Origin: Bacteroidales bacterium UBA2712
Lineage (GTDB): Bacteria > Bacteroidota > Bacteroidia > Bacteroidales > Paludibacteraceae
Assembly (NCBI GenBank): GCA_002354055.1
Contig: DEKW01000008.1
Coordinates: forward strand, 340 to 44,685
Length of the DNA: 44,346 bases
Direction: 5' to 3'
Every line of letters begins with the position of its first letter. The stretch's first letter is position 1. Positions 15,320 to 24,718 of this stretch are shown one piece after another. The notes under the pieces are model-generated. The model saw only the letters and a program-made list of their open reading frames with translations. It was not told where the DNA came from and made no database searches. A program made the translations under genes and the position numbers.

Positions 15320-16786
15320 ATGAAAAAGCACTTTTTCCTTCTCTCAGCACTACTCTTCTCCGTTGGTATGATGGCAGAAGATATTCCCGCGGGCTATTAT
15401 GATGCCATAGATGGGAAACAAGACTCGGCGCTCAAATCGACGCTGAGTCTGATTGTACGTGGCGGAGAACGGTATGAGTATGGCACGAATCAGTATCATA
15501 GTACGAGTAATCCGCCGGAGTGGGAAAAAGGCGATTTCAAGGCATATGGTACCTGGCAAGCGTTGCCCATTACGGATCGCAAAGAAGGCGGCATCGTTTG
15601 GGATATGTACTCCGATTGTGTGCGCTATTACCCTAATAAATTAGGCGATTCAGGTTGTTCGCTCAATATTGAGCATTGCCTTCCTAAAAGTTGGTGGGGA
15701 GGTACCGTGAATGAGGCATACAAGGACCTCTACAACCTCAATCCATCGGATCAGCGAGCCAATAGTCAGAAAAGCAATTATGCACCGGGACATGTAAAGA
15801 AAGGCGATAAGTTCGACAACGGTTCATTTAAAATGGACGCCGCCAAGAGTTCCGGATACGGATATATCTGCTGGGAACCGGCAGAAGAGTATCGGGGCGA
15901 TTTTGCGCGTACGTATTTCTACATGGCTACCGCCTATGAGTATATGCCATGGACGGCCTACTCGCAGTATATTAGCAACTCAAACTATCTGATGTTCTCG
16001 GATAGTATTCAGAAAGTACTGCTGGATTGGCATAGAGCCGATCCGGTGAGTGATAAAGAGCGATGCCGGATGGACCGTATTTCGGATATTCAAGGTAACC
16101 GAAATCCGTTCATCGACTACCCGGAATTGGCAGAATATATCTGGGGCAACCGGAAAGGGCAAACGGTTAATCTATCGGAACTTACGTGCGCGTTTACTCC
16201 GGGAACTTGCCCGGACGATCCCATTACGCCGGTTCCTCAGCTCTATGACACGCTGATTAACCTGCCGGCTATTACCGCAGCGTTGGTTAACGCGGTGAGC
16301 CACGACGGTATTACAGGTTCCGCCAACAGCGGTATTCAGTCTAACGGGAACGCCTCTATCACGATGGGCAAGAGCAGTACAGACGGTGAGATCTCATTTA
16401 CCGGATTGAACCTATTGGACACAGCCATTTTGGCGTTCCGCGCTTCGCCGTATAATAGCGCGACGAGTATGCAATTAGATGTATATGCCGGCAACACCCT
16501 TTTGCAATCGATACAAGTAACGGTACAGCAAGAGACGCGTGACGAGATACGATACCGGATTAAGATTCCTGTCGGGACTCAGACGCTCAAACTGAGCTCC
16601 GTAGGAGGAAGTACGTCGAAACGGGCATGCATGCAGGAGTTGTATCTCCTCACTCCCAAACACGAAACAGGTATCTGTAATAGCCCGACCGAAAAAGTAC
16701 CGGTGCGCAAGGAAATCCGCAACGGGCAAGTAGTAATTCGACGTAATTCGGCAATTTACACCACTTTAGGTCAGCAAATACGGTAA
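15320..16786 (+). CDS. Secreted endonuclease I-family nuclease with short C-terminal sorting-like tail
   Basis: A 488-residue exported nuclease with signal peptide residues 1-19 (MKKHFFLLSALLFSVGMMA). The endonuclease_1 (His-Me finger) core is visible: CSLNIEHCLPKSWWG near residue 115 with the catalytic His, and DLYNLNPSDQRANSQKSNY near 136 with the metal-binding Asn. A beta-sandwich domain spans about 300-450. The last 25 residues (VRKEIRNGQVVIRR, then YTTLGQQIR-stop) match a tail also found on the second IgGFc-domain protein. It looks like the first strands of a T9SS sorting domain and stops early. A likely role is digestion of extracellular DNA. It has no own promoter; the gap to pssA is 16 bp. 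Confidence 0.87.
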   Translation: MKKHFFLLSALLFSVGMMAEDIPAGYYDAIDGKQDSALKSTLSLIVRGGERYEYGTNQYHSTSNPPEWEKGDFKAYGTWQALPITDRKEGGIVWDMYSDCVRYYPNKLGDSGCSLNIEHCLPKSWWGGTVNEAYKDLYNLNPSDQRANSQKSNYAPGHVKKGDKFDNGSFKMDAAKSSGYGYICWEPAEEYRGDFARTYFYMATAYEYMPWTAYSQYISNSNYLMFSDSIQKVLLDWHRADPVSDKERCRMDRISDIQGNRNPFIDYPELAEYIWGNRKGQTVNLSELTCAFTPGTCPDDPITPVPQLYDTLINLPAITAALVNAVSHDGITGSANSGIQSNGNASITMGKSSTDGEISFTGLNLLDTAILAFRASPYNSATSMQLDVYAGNTLLQSIQVTVQQETRDEIRYRIKIPVGTQTLKLSSVGGSTSKRACMQELYLLTPKHETGICNSPTEKVPVRKEIRNGQVVIRRNSAIYTTLGQQIR

Positions 16787-16846
16787 GTGTGTCAATTTTT
16801 ACACATTTTCCGTGAATATCTGCACGCGCGCGTAAAGAAAAAGCAG

Positions 16847-16854
16847 TAACTTTG
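16847..16854 (+). promoter_or_regulatory. Promoter -7 box of the IgGFc/OmpA surface cluster
   Basis: TAACTTTG followed by CACCCG, 42 bp before the ATG at 16896. The -33 region is weak (CTGC near 16820-16823), unlike most promoters here. Confidence 0.65.
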
Positions 16855-16895
16855 CACCCGAATTGAAACGACATCATTTAACACAACAAAATCAT

Positions 16896-19625
16896 ATGAA
16901 AAAACAACTATTCAATGCGCTGCTCTTCTGCTTACTGGCAATGCCGGCAATGAGTATCCGGGCAGATGTAATCGACGAAGGTCAATCGACCGAAGGTAAA
17001 GATTTCTGGGTAACGTTTATGCAAGCGGATCAAAATGATCACAGCGATGCATCAGACAAAGCTATCACATTGGCATTGACCGTCTCTGCCAAAGAAGAGT
17101 GTGACGTTACGTTCAAAAATCCCATCACAGGAGAATTTATAAATAGACATCTGGCAGCAGGTGCTATCGCGGAAGTCCCATTCTACACAGGTGACGGAAG
17201 CGAAACAGCACGTACTCGTACCGATGGTCAGAAAGCCGCTGTTACTTGCTATACTATTTATCCGGACTCCGTTGACCATAGTGCCATTCATGTTGAATCG
17301 ACCGGCATCATCTCGCTTTTTGCAAGTAACAGACGTTCCAAATCGTTTGACGCAACGAATGTTTTACCGACGCCTTCTTTGTTGAACGAATATCTAATCC
17401 AAACGATCGCTCCTTCTGATCATGGAAATAGTCCGCAAGGTACGCATTTCTGTATTATCGCTACAGAAGATAATACGATTGTAGATTACTGCCCGACAGT
17501 AGAATTGCAGTGCGTTAAAGCAGCAAAAAGCAAGAAGGAATGGTTGGGCCCAGCAGCAGAATCCGAAATGACACCGGAAGAATTGGCTTTAGCGAATTGG
17601 GTATTGGGTGATACTCTACACACTCCCGTTTTAAACGAAGGCCAGGTTTATTACGTATGGACCGGAAAATCCTCTGGAAACGACGCAGATTTAAGTGGTA
17701 CATGGCTCAAGGCTCGTGAGGGTAAAAAAATAGCAGTATTCCAAGGAGCTCCGCATACTAACCTGCCGGATAAGGTTCGCGACCGCGATCACCTGTTCTC
17801 TCAGGCAATGCCGGTTTCCTATTGGGGCAACACATTCGCTATTACAGCATCCCTGACTCGAGGACGTGATATTATCCGTATTATGGCTCGAGAGGATGGT
17901 ACAGAGGTCTTCATCAATGGCGAATTGAAACACACTTTCAACTTCGCTAACAACCCTAAACGTACGTTTGAGTTTGAAATAGGTGAAAATGATGTATATT
18001 GCTCTGATAAGGACCATAAAGGCAATCTGCCTTATCCGTTGGTAGCTGATACCAGTTGTTTTATCACCACTTCATGCCCGGCAGCAACGCACCTCTTCAT
18101 GGTTAGTAACACGTATGACAACAAGATTAATGGCGTTGAATCCACCGGCAAAGGAGACCCAGCCATGGTATGGGTTAACCCGATTGAGCAACAAATCAAT
18201 GATATCACTTTTGCTACGTACGGTTCTTCCAATACCCACTATTTCAATGTGGTAACTGACGCAGAAGGAGTCGCTTCCATGAAGTTAGACGGAAATGATA
18301 TATCTGCGGATTTCCGTCCGGTAAGCGGAAGTAATAACGAATGGTATTTTGCACGCAAAAACATTAATTACGACACACACCATCTGACCGGTGATAACGG
18401 ATTCATCGCTCATGTCTATGGTTATGGAGACAAAGAGTCTTATGGTTACTCTGCCGGAGGTGCGACAGTACCGCTCTCACAGTCGATTTATATCAACGGA
18501 GAAGAGTTCTCGCCGGACAAAGAGAACAACCTCTGCGGTAAAGATACCGTAAAATTCGAATGCAAACCGGACTTCATGCCGGATAGCGTTATTTGGCATT
18601 TCGGAGACGGAACGCCGGATGTAAAACTCATTCAGGATACGACGACCGTTGTTAAGCACTATTTCAACGGCACACAAGATTTCCAAGCTTCCTGCTCTAT
18701 TTACCGCAATAGTAGTAATGTATGCGTAGGCCAATCGGCAGTAACGGTTATTCCTATCACGGTCAAGATCGGGCGTTACTCCTTCTCTATTGGACAGCCG
18801 GATATCCCCTGTCCTGAGAATGGGAAACAGGCTCCGGGTAAGATCCCGTACACCAGTTCGATTGACCTCGCCGGAAAGAATGTGACGGTAGACTTCGATG
18901 ATGCCGCCAAGGCAGCAGGATTCGTAATAACCGACCTGACGATCAAGCCGGGTTACTTCGAGTTGCATATACCTGACAATGCAGAGCCGGGAGTGAAATA
19001 CGGTATTACGATTGATATCAAATCAGATTGTGGCGACACGACCGCAGTCCTTCCTTTCCGTCTGCCGGTGGGCAACGACGTGATTGCACAGCGTTACAAC
19101 AATGTGTTGGGTCTTTTGAAAGATCACCCGCAGTTTAAGGGGCTGACACTGAGCGATTTCCAATGGTACAGAGTAAGTGACAGCACGGCTATCGAAGGTC
19201 AGGTAAGTTCGAACCTGAATATGTACGACCTGCCCAAAGACAGCTACAAGAACGAATCGTTCTACGTTTGCTACTATATCAATAAAGGACTTGCAGATGA
19301 GACGTACACCTGCGCTTGCGCGAAGATGTTCGGTGAGGACGCATCGGAGCATAGTTTTGAGGTGAATCCGGACAGCCTGATTATCACGGCTAACTATGAC
19401 TACAAAGACAACAAGATCTTCGTCAATGCCAACTACCGCGGCGAGAAAGATATCGAGTGCTATGCTCAGTGGATCACCGCGAGCGGAAATATCTACGGCG
19501 ATTTGAAATTCGACATCCCCGATGGAGGATGCACGATCCCGACGCCGAACGAGAACGGTCTGTACCTGCTGCGCGTAGTGACGGACGGAAAGAGCCGTAG
19601 TTTCAAATTTGTCATCAATAAATAA
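16896..19625 (+). CDS. Large secreted protein: IgGFc-binding N-domain, PKD domain, T9SS-type C-terminus
   Basis: A 909-residue exported protein starting MKKQLFNALLFCLLAMPAMS at 16896 (an upstream in-frame ATG lacks a signal peptide). The N-terminal half has the IgGFc_binding pattern: GKDFWVTFMQ near residue 32, RRSKSFDATNVLPTPSL, ATEDNTIVDY, then KIAVFQGAPHTN, FSQAMPVSYWGNTFAITASL and EDGTEVFINGE. A PKD-like domain with WHFGDGTPD lies near 568. The end (about 830-909, NGLYLLRVVTDGK then FKFVINK) resembles a T9SS sorting domain. The ligand is unknown; the family name comes from a mammalian mucin-like protein and does not prove IgG binding. It is a paralogue of the gene at 21899. Confidence 0.85.
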   Translation: MKKQLFNALLFCLLAMPAMSIRADVIDEGQSTEGKDFWVTFMQADQNDHSDASDKAITLALTVSAKEECDVTFKNPITGEFINRHLAAGAIAEVPFYTGDGSETARTRTDGQKAAVTCYTIYPDSVDHSAIHVESTGIISLFASNRRSKSFDATNVLPTPSLLNEYLIQTIAPSDHGNSPQGTHFCIIATEDNTIVDYCPTVELQCVKAAKSKKEWLGPAAESEMTPEELALANWVLGDTLHTPVLNEGQVYYVWTGKSSGNDADLSGTWLKAREGKKIAVFQGAPHTNLPDKVRDRDHLFSQAMPVSYWGNTFAITASLTRGRDIIRIMAREDGTEVFINGELKHTFNFANNPKRTFEFEIGENDVYCSDKDHKGNLPYPLVADTSCFITTSCPAATHLFMVSNTYDNKINGVESTGKGDPAMVWVNPIEQQINDITFATYGSSNTHYFNVVTDAEGVASMKLDGNDISADFRPVSGSNNEWYFARKNINYDTHHLTGDNGFIAHVYGYGDKESYGYSAGGATVPLSQSIYINGEEFSPDKENNLCGKDTVKFECKPDFMPDSVIWHFGDGTPDVKLIQDTTTVVKHYFNGTQDFQASCSIYRNSSNVCVGQSAVTVIPITVKIGRYSFSIGQPDIPCPENGKQAPGKIPYTSSIDLAGKNVTVDFDDAAKAAGFVITDLTIKPGYFELHIPDNAEPGVKYGITIDIKSDCGDTTAVLPFRLPVGNDVIAQRYNNVLGLLKDHPQFKGLTLSDFQWYRVSDSTAIEGQVSSNLNMYDLPKDSYKNESFYVCYYINKGLADETYTCACAKMFGEDASEHSFEVNPDSLIITANYDYKDNKIFVNANYRGEKDIECYAQWITASGNIYGDLKFDIPDGGCTIPTPNENGLYLLRVVTDGKSRSFKFVINK

Positions 19626-19647
19626 TCTAATATAGGAGAACACGGAA

Positions 19648-21804
19648 ATGAAAAATATCTTTAGAAATATCCTGATTGCAAGTGTTGTTCTTAGTTTGAA
19701 CTGCGCTCCGATAGTGGCGTACGCAATGCCGGAACCGGTACCTGCCGCACAAAACGACAAGGCGAAAGCTGCTGCCCAGAAGAAGAAAGAGGCTGAAAAA
19801 CGCAAGAAAGCAGCAGAGAAAGCCAAGGCGCAACGTGAGAAACAGAAAGCTGCAGAAGCAAAGAAACGCGAGGCGGACAAGAAGAAAGCAGCTACCGCCA
19901 AAGAGAATGCCAAGAAACAGGCAGAGCGTGATAAGGCAGCTGCTGAACGCGCGAAAGCCGCTGAAGAGCGTGCTGAAGCACAAGCCAAGAAAGAGGCGGA
20001 GCAGAAGGCTAAAGAAGAAAAGGCTATCCGCGACTACGAGAAATACCAGGAGCGTCTGGAGAATCCGCGTACAGAGGTGATCTCGTACTTCAATTTAGGT
20101 CTGCGTCTCGGTTATGCGGCTATGATGGATAAGATCAACGGCTCGTATATGGGCGCCGGAACGCTGAACCAGAGCAATGCGCTGCAGCAACTCAAAGGCG
20201 GCCCGGGCGTAGGGCTGGATGTAACCTATAACTTAGAATACGGACATTTCCTGTTTGAGACAGGTCTGGACTTCCGTTTCCTGAATTCCACCTCTGCGTA
20301 TGGTTTCCAGGCAACGCGTCTGGACCGGACCTACGGCGCGACGTACACTTATCTCTTTGATAACTTGCGCGAGATGCGTAACATGCTGGAGTTTGGTATT
20401 CCTGTGATGTTCGGTGCGCAATTCAGCCGTTATTACTTCCTCTTGGGAGCTAAGGTTCACTATGGTCTGCCGATGGGTTACAGCCATAAGGGACAATACG
20501 ATATCACCGTCGATGATCCTGCATACATCGATCCGTATGGTATGGGTATCTATGATCTCAATGGCGAGACCAATCAAAAGATATCGTTCAAGCAACCGGA
20601 TATCAGTTTAGCCGCTGAGATCGGTCTGGACCTCGACGAGTGGATGCAGGCTCAGCCGGATCCGAAAGCCAAGAAGAAACAGAAAGTTAAACCGGGTGAA
20701 CGTCTACCGTTTGGTCGTCAGAATATCCACTATCGCGTGGCGTTGTTTGCCGAGTACGGCGTGCTGAATACCAACGGTACTCCGAAAGCCAATCCGGTTG
20801 ATTTTGACGCGAAGGCCGTAGAAGTAAAGAACTCTAACACTCTTCTTGCCATGAACGGCGACACCAAACTCAACAACCTCTTCGTAGGTGCTAAGTTTGC
20901 TATCCAGTTTGAGGTTCCGGGTAAGAAAGAGCGTCCCGTTCCGCCTCCTCCTGCATATGCCATCTATAGCGTAGTTGATTCTGAGACCAACCAGCCGCTG
21001 GAGAAAGCGTTGATTGAGACTCGTGCTACCGAAAGCGGCAAGATTGCTATGCGTGAGAAACAGATCACGCCGAAGGGTCTCCGCCAGAAACATGCACTGG
21101 GTAACTTCACCGTAGATGTCAAGGCTGAGAACTACTACCCTGCTACGCAGACTTTCGATATCGAGGAAGTAGGTACTACCGAGTATGTAACCATCGCGAT
21201 GCGTCACCGTCCTGTCTTGCGCGTACGCGTAACTAATAAGGAGACCGGTCTCGCAGTTCCCGCTACGGTACAGATCCTCCGTGCCGGCGTAACGGATCCT
21301 GCTTATAACTTAGCTACCGATTCTACTACCGGTGCTACAAAGCAGATGCTGGAGGAAGGTCCGAAATACAGTATCCATATCGCGCAGATGGGTTACGACA
21401 CCTTGGATATGGCGATTGCCAACATCGGCGACTCACTCAACATCCAACTCGTGCCGGTTAAGAAAGGCGAGGTCTTCATCGTCAAGAACCTCTTCTTCGC
21501 GACCAACAAGACCCGTATCCTCTCTCGTTCGGAAGAAGCGCTCAACGACCTGTATATGTATCTGGCGCGTAACCCGCAAGTACGTATCAAGATCATCGGT
21601 CACACCGATAGCGTGGGTAAGGACGAGGCGAACCAGAAACTGTCTGACGGCCGTGCTAACGAGGTGATGAAAGACCTGATTGAACGTGGTATTTCTGCCG
21701 ATCGTCTGCAAGCGGAAGGTCGTGGTGAGACCCAACCGATTGACACCAACGACACCGAAGAAGGACGTCAGAATAACCGTCGTGTAGAGATTGAGATTCA
21801 GTAA
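19648..21804 (+). CDS. OmpA-family outer membrane protein with TolA-like coiled coil
   Basis: A 718-residue exported protein with an unusual domain chain. A signal peptide (1-26) is followed by a Lys/Ala/Glu-rich coiled coil (about 31-148, repeated EKAKAQREKQKAAEAKK-type text). Next come a predicted beta-barrel or OMP_b-brl-like domain (about 148-430, ISYFNLGLRLGYAAM to NNLFVGAKFAIQF), two carboxypeptidase-regulatory/CNA-B-like beta domains (about 433-600, VVDSETNQPLEKALIET and VTNKETGLAVPATVQIL), and an OmpA peptidoglycan-binding domain (about 608-718, GHTDSVGKDEANQKLSDGRA). It probably ties the outer membrane to peptidoglycan. A long coiled coil outside or inside the barrel is odd for the family. 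It has a good AGGAG ribosome site, 22 bp after the upstream gene. Confidence 0.87.
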   Translation: MKNIFRNILIASVVLSLNCAPIVAYAMPEPVPAAQNDKAKAAAQKKKEAEKRKKAAEKAKAQREKQKAAEAKKREADKKKAATAKENAKKQAERDKAAAERAKAAEERAEAQAKKEAEQKAKEEKAIRDYEKYQERLENPRTEVISYFNLGLRLGYAAMMDKINGSYMGAGTLNQSNALQQLKGGPGVGLDVTYNLEYGHFLFETGLDFRFLNSTSAYGFQATRLDRTYGATYTYLFDNLREMRNMLEFGIPVMFGAQFSRYYFLLGAKVHYGLPMGYSHKGQYDITVDDPAYIDPYGMGIYDLNGETNQKISFKQPDISLAAEIGLDLDEWMQAQPDPKAKKKQKVKPGERLPFGRQNIHYRVALFAEYGVLNTNGTPKANPVDFDAKAVEVKNSNTLLAMNGDTKLNNLFVGAKFAIQFEVPGKKERPVPPPPAYAIYSVVDSETNQPLEKALIETRATESGKIAMREKQITPKGLRQKHALGNFTVDVKAENYYPATQTFDIEEVGTTEYVTIAMRHRPVLRVRVTNKETGLAVPATVQILRAGVTDPAYNLATDSTTGATKQMLEEGPKYSIHIAQMGYDTLDMAIANIGDSLNIQLVPVKKGEVFIVKNLFFATNKTRILSRSEEALNDLYMYLARNPQVRIKIIGHTDSVGKDEANQKLSDGRANEVMKDLIERGISADRLQAEGRGETQPIDTNDTEEGRQNNRRVEIEIQ

Positions 21805-21898
21805 AGCATAGGCAAATCAGACTAGCGAGACACTATCGAGAGAGAATCGAATAGGGAGTAAACAAGGAGTATATAGAGAGAATATAAATACTACATAT

Positions 21899-24712
21899 AT
21901 GAAAAAGCAACTTAAATCATTATTGTTTGTAGCGTTTTTCGCGTGCACTACCCTTCCTGCATGGAGCCAAGCCTCCACGCAGGGTAAAGAGTTCTGGGTT
22001 AGTTCTACCCTGGTATGCTCGCCTGACAAGGCTACCCCTGCGCCCTACATCGCTATCTCGGCAGAGAAAGCATGTACGGTCAATATCCAGGGTGGACTGA
22101 ACAATGCCATCAACATCACCCAGCAGGTGGCAGCCGGTTCATGGAACGAGTTCGGCAACGGTACTACGTCTCAGACGAATCCTAACCAAGGTATGATAAA
22201 AGTGCCAATGGATGCCAGCAAGTGGTATCCTACCGCGATGAGCAATGCCAACAATGTGTCCACGCTGGCAGGACAGAAAAACATGTACGGACTCCACATC
22301 ACGGCGACCGAGAATATATCTGTCTATGTCATCCTGAGTTCGCTCCACTCCATGGACGCCAGCAACATACTGCCTCTTACCGCCCTCGGTAGCGAGTACT
22401 ACACCCAGGACTACTGGTCAAAGGTGAAGAGCGACTTCGCAGACGCTGTAGGTCTGACCACCATTCTTGGTACGGAGGACAACACTACCATCGACATCAT
22501 TCCTAATGGAGACACCTTCGACGGACATCTGAGCGGACAACTCTACACCATCACCCTCAACCAGGGAGAGACCTACTATATGGTCACCAAGAAGGGCGAT
22601 CGTCTGGCCGGTACCCATATCACAGCGCGTCAGGACAAGAAGATAGCCGTTTACTGCGGTGTACCTATCACCAACATACCTACCGGTATCGCAGCCCGTG
22701 ACTGTTTGTTCGAGCAGCCTATGCCCGTGGAGTATTGGGGTACCCAGTTTATCGTTACGCGCTCGCTGGAGAAGAATGGAAACCTCATCGGTATCACCGC
22801 TACCCAACGCGGTACCGAGATCAAAGTGGACGGCTACACCCAAGCTACTATCAACGAAGGTGAGACCTACTACATCATGCTCCAGAGCGCCGGTGATCCT
22901 AACGGCAACAAACCCGGCGAAAGCCCCATCGATCTGGTCGTAACGGCTGACGCCGCCTATATCGAGACCAGTTGTCCGTGTGCCGTGTATAACTACGATA
23001 CCGGTAACTCCTACAAGGGTAAGACCACCGATGAGATCGTAGGCGGCAAGGGCGACCCGTCCTCTGTATGGGTATCGCCTATCCAGCAGAAGATCAACAA
23101 GATCACTTTCGGTACCTGCTATACCGACAAGACAAAGGATCACTTCCTCAATGTCGTAACCGAAACGGCTACGTGCCAAAACACCAAACTCATCGCGCTC
23201 TATGGAGCTACCCAACTGGACAAGACCAGCTTGCTCGCTTGGACGCCCGTACCCGGCAACCCGACCTACTCCTACGCTCGCGCGCAAATAGGCAATGAAG
23301 CAAGTAAGAACTACAGCGTCTTCCGGCTGGAGAACAGCAAGGGTTTCACAGCTACCGTATATGGTAACGGCGAAGATGAGTCCTATGCTTACTCTGCCGG
23401 TTCGGCGGCTGTAGAGCAAGGTGTAAACGTGAACGGAGTAACCTTTACCAACGGCTTCCGCAGCGAGGAAAAATTCTGTTTTGGTGATAGCGTTGAGTTT
23501 GATGCCAAAGTAGGTACGGACGATATTACCCGCGTGGATTGGTATTTCGGCGATGGTACGACGGAGTATTACGGTCCGGCACAAACCAAGCACGCCTATT
23601 CTTCTCCGGGATGGTATGACGTGACAGCGGATCTCTATGGTCACCAGGTTTGTACCAATGAAGACGAAATGTTTCTCGGTCAAGTATCCTTCTCCTTCCT
23701 CGTTTATCGTCCGGATACGTTGATGGGTACGGTTCAACCGACAGAATGCGTAAAACTGGAGGATTATAAAGCCCGGAAGGAATATTGGGATGAGAAGATT
23801 CTCCACGGCGATATGGATACTGTTCAGGAAAACTGCTACGATGACGTCGTCTTGAATTTCGTCACTTATGCAGCAGAGAAAGAGGAATTCCTTGATACCC
23901 TCAAAGGTCAGGATTTGGTTCAAGGCTATAACGGCCTGTGGTATGATGCGTCCACCGATGTGGTTGATACGCTTAAGGATCCCTACTCCGGATGTAATAT
24001 ATACCGCCACTACTATGTAAAGGTAATCACCTGTCTAAATTTGGATGTACACAACACACCGAGCGCACAACATGTTTGTCCTGGTGAGACTTTCAATGTC
24101 ACCTATACCAAACATAAAGGAAATATCGATGGCGACGCCATCTTCCGCGTAGCGGGCTATCCGGATCAGACTATTTTGATGGATGACAAGGTGACAGACG
24201 GTTCGTTCACGCTGCCTATCAGCGATATCAAGAAACCGGGTTATTATTCCGGAAAACTGCTTGTCAACGACCTTTACTGCCCAGACCGTAATCCGAAAGA
24301 ATACACGATTGATTTCACAGTTTACTATCCGGATAGTATCTTCAAGTTCAAGTTCAATAACGTTCTGGCGATGTATAAACCGGGTCATGGAGGAAACTCC
24401 GGATATGAGTTCTCGAACTATGAGTGGCACCTTATTCGTGGAGTACAAGACACTGTTATGGCAGCAGGACCGGAAGTGTCCATCCTCTATTTGGGACAAG
24501 GCGTGACCTTCGAATCCGGAGATGTCGTTTACGTCGTCTTGACAGACAAAGACGGTATGACTCTCCCATCTTGTCCACAAGTCATCACGAATGTGAAGGA
24601 TTTCAATCCTCAGCCGCAGAATGCTCCGGCAACCAAACAACTGATCGATCGCAGAATCGTGATAAAGAAAGGCGAGCAGAGCTATAATATCTATGGCCAG
24701 CGGATACGATAA
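21899..24712 (+). CDS. Large secreted protein: IgGFc-binding N-domain and PKD domain, mosaic codon use
   Basis: A 937-residue exported paralogue of the 16896 gene. Signal peptide 1-24 ends LPAWSQA. The IgGFc_binding pattern recurs: GKEFWVSS, SLHSMDASNILPLTALG, GTEDNTTIDIIP, KIAVYCGVPITNIP, EQPMPVEYWGTQFIVTRSL and RGTEIKVDG. A PKD domain with DWYFGDGTTEY sits near 550. The C-terminus ends QLIDRRIVIKKGEQSYNIYG then QRIR, sharing its pattern with the endonuclease I tail. Proline codons switch near 23400: CCG is 3 of 24 before and 13 of 20 after, so the two halves may have different histories. It is separated from the OmpA gene by 94 bp without a recognisable promoter. Confidence 0.84.
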   Translation: MKKQLKSLLFVAFFACTTLPAWSQASTQGKEFWVSSTLVCSPDKATPAPYIAISAEKACTVNIQGGLNNAINITQQVAAGSWNEFGNGTTSQTNPNQGMIKVPMDASKWYPTAMSNANNVSTLAGQKNMYGLHITATENISVYVILSSLHSMDASNILPLTALGSEYYTQDYWSKVKSDFADAVGLTTILGTEDNTTIDIIPNGDTFDGHLSGQLYTITLNQGETYYMVTKKGDRLAGTHITARQDKKIAVYCGVPITNIPTGIAARDCLFEQPMPVEYWGTQFIVTRSLEKNGNLIGITATQRGTEIKVDGYTQATINEGETYYIMLQSAGDPNGNKPGESPIDLVVTADAAYIETSCPCAVYNYDTGNSYKGKTTDEIVGGKGDPSSVWVSPIQQKINKITFGTCYTDKTKDHFLNVVTETATCQNTKLIALYGATQLDKTSLLAWTPVPGNPTYSYARAQIGNEASKNYSVFRLENSKGFTATVYGNGEDESYAYSAGSAAVEQGVNVNGVTFTNGFRSEEKFCFGDSVEFDAKVGTDDITRVDWYFGDGTTEYYGPAQTKHAYSSPGWYDVTADLYGHQVCTNEDEMFLGQVSFSFLVYRPDTLMGTVQPTECVKLEDYKARKEYWDEKILHGDMDTVQENCYDDVVLNFVTYAAEKEEFLDTLKGQDLVQGYNGLWYDASTDVVDTLKDPYSGCNIYRHYYVKVITCLNLDVHNTPSAQHVCPGETFNVTYTKHKGNIDGDAIFRVAGYPDQTILMDDKVTDGSFTLPISDIKKPGYYSGKLLVNDLYCPDRNPKEYTIDFTVYYPDSIFKFKFNNVLAMYKPGHGGNSGYEFSNYEWHLIRGVQDTVMAAGPEVSILYLGQGVTFESGDVVYVVLTDKDGMTLPSCPQVITNVKDFNPQPQNAPATKQLIDRRIVIKKGEQSYNIYGQRIR

Positions 24713-24718
24713 TCGATT

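Noticed and set aside
21830..21898. Another 11-bp array before the second IgGFc gene
   Set aside because: GAG-rich text has only loose 11-bp spacing and no repeated words; not convincing.
22418..24010. 530-codon open frame on the minus strand opposite the second IgGFc gene
   Set aside because: It is the antisense shadow of a strongly supported plus-strand gene; it has no promoter, ribosome site or recognisable domain.
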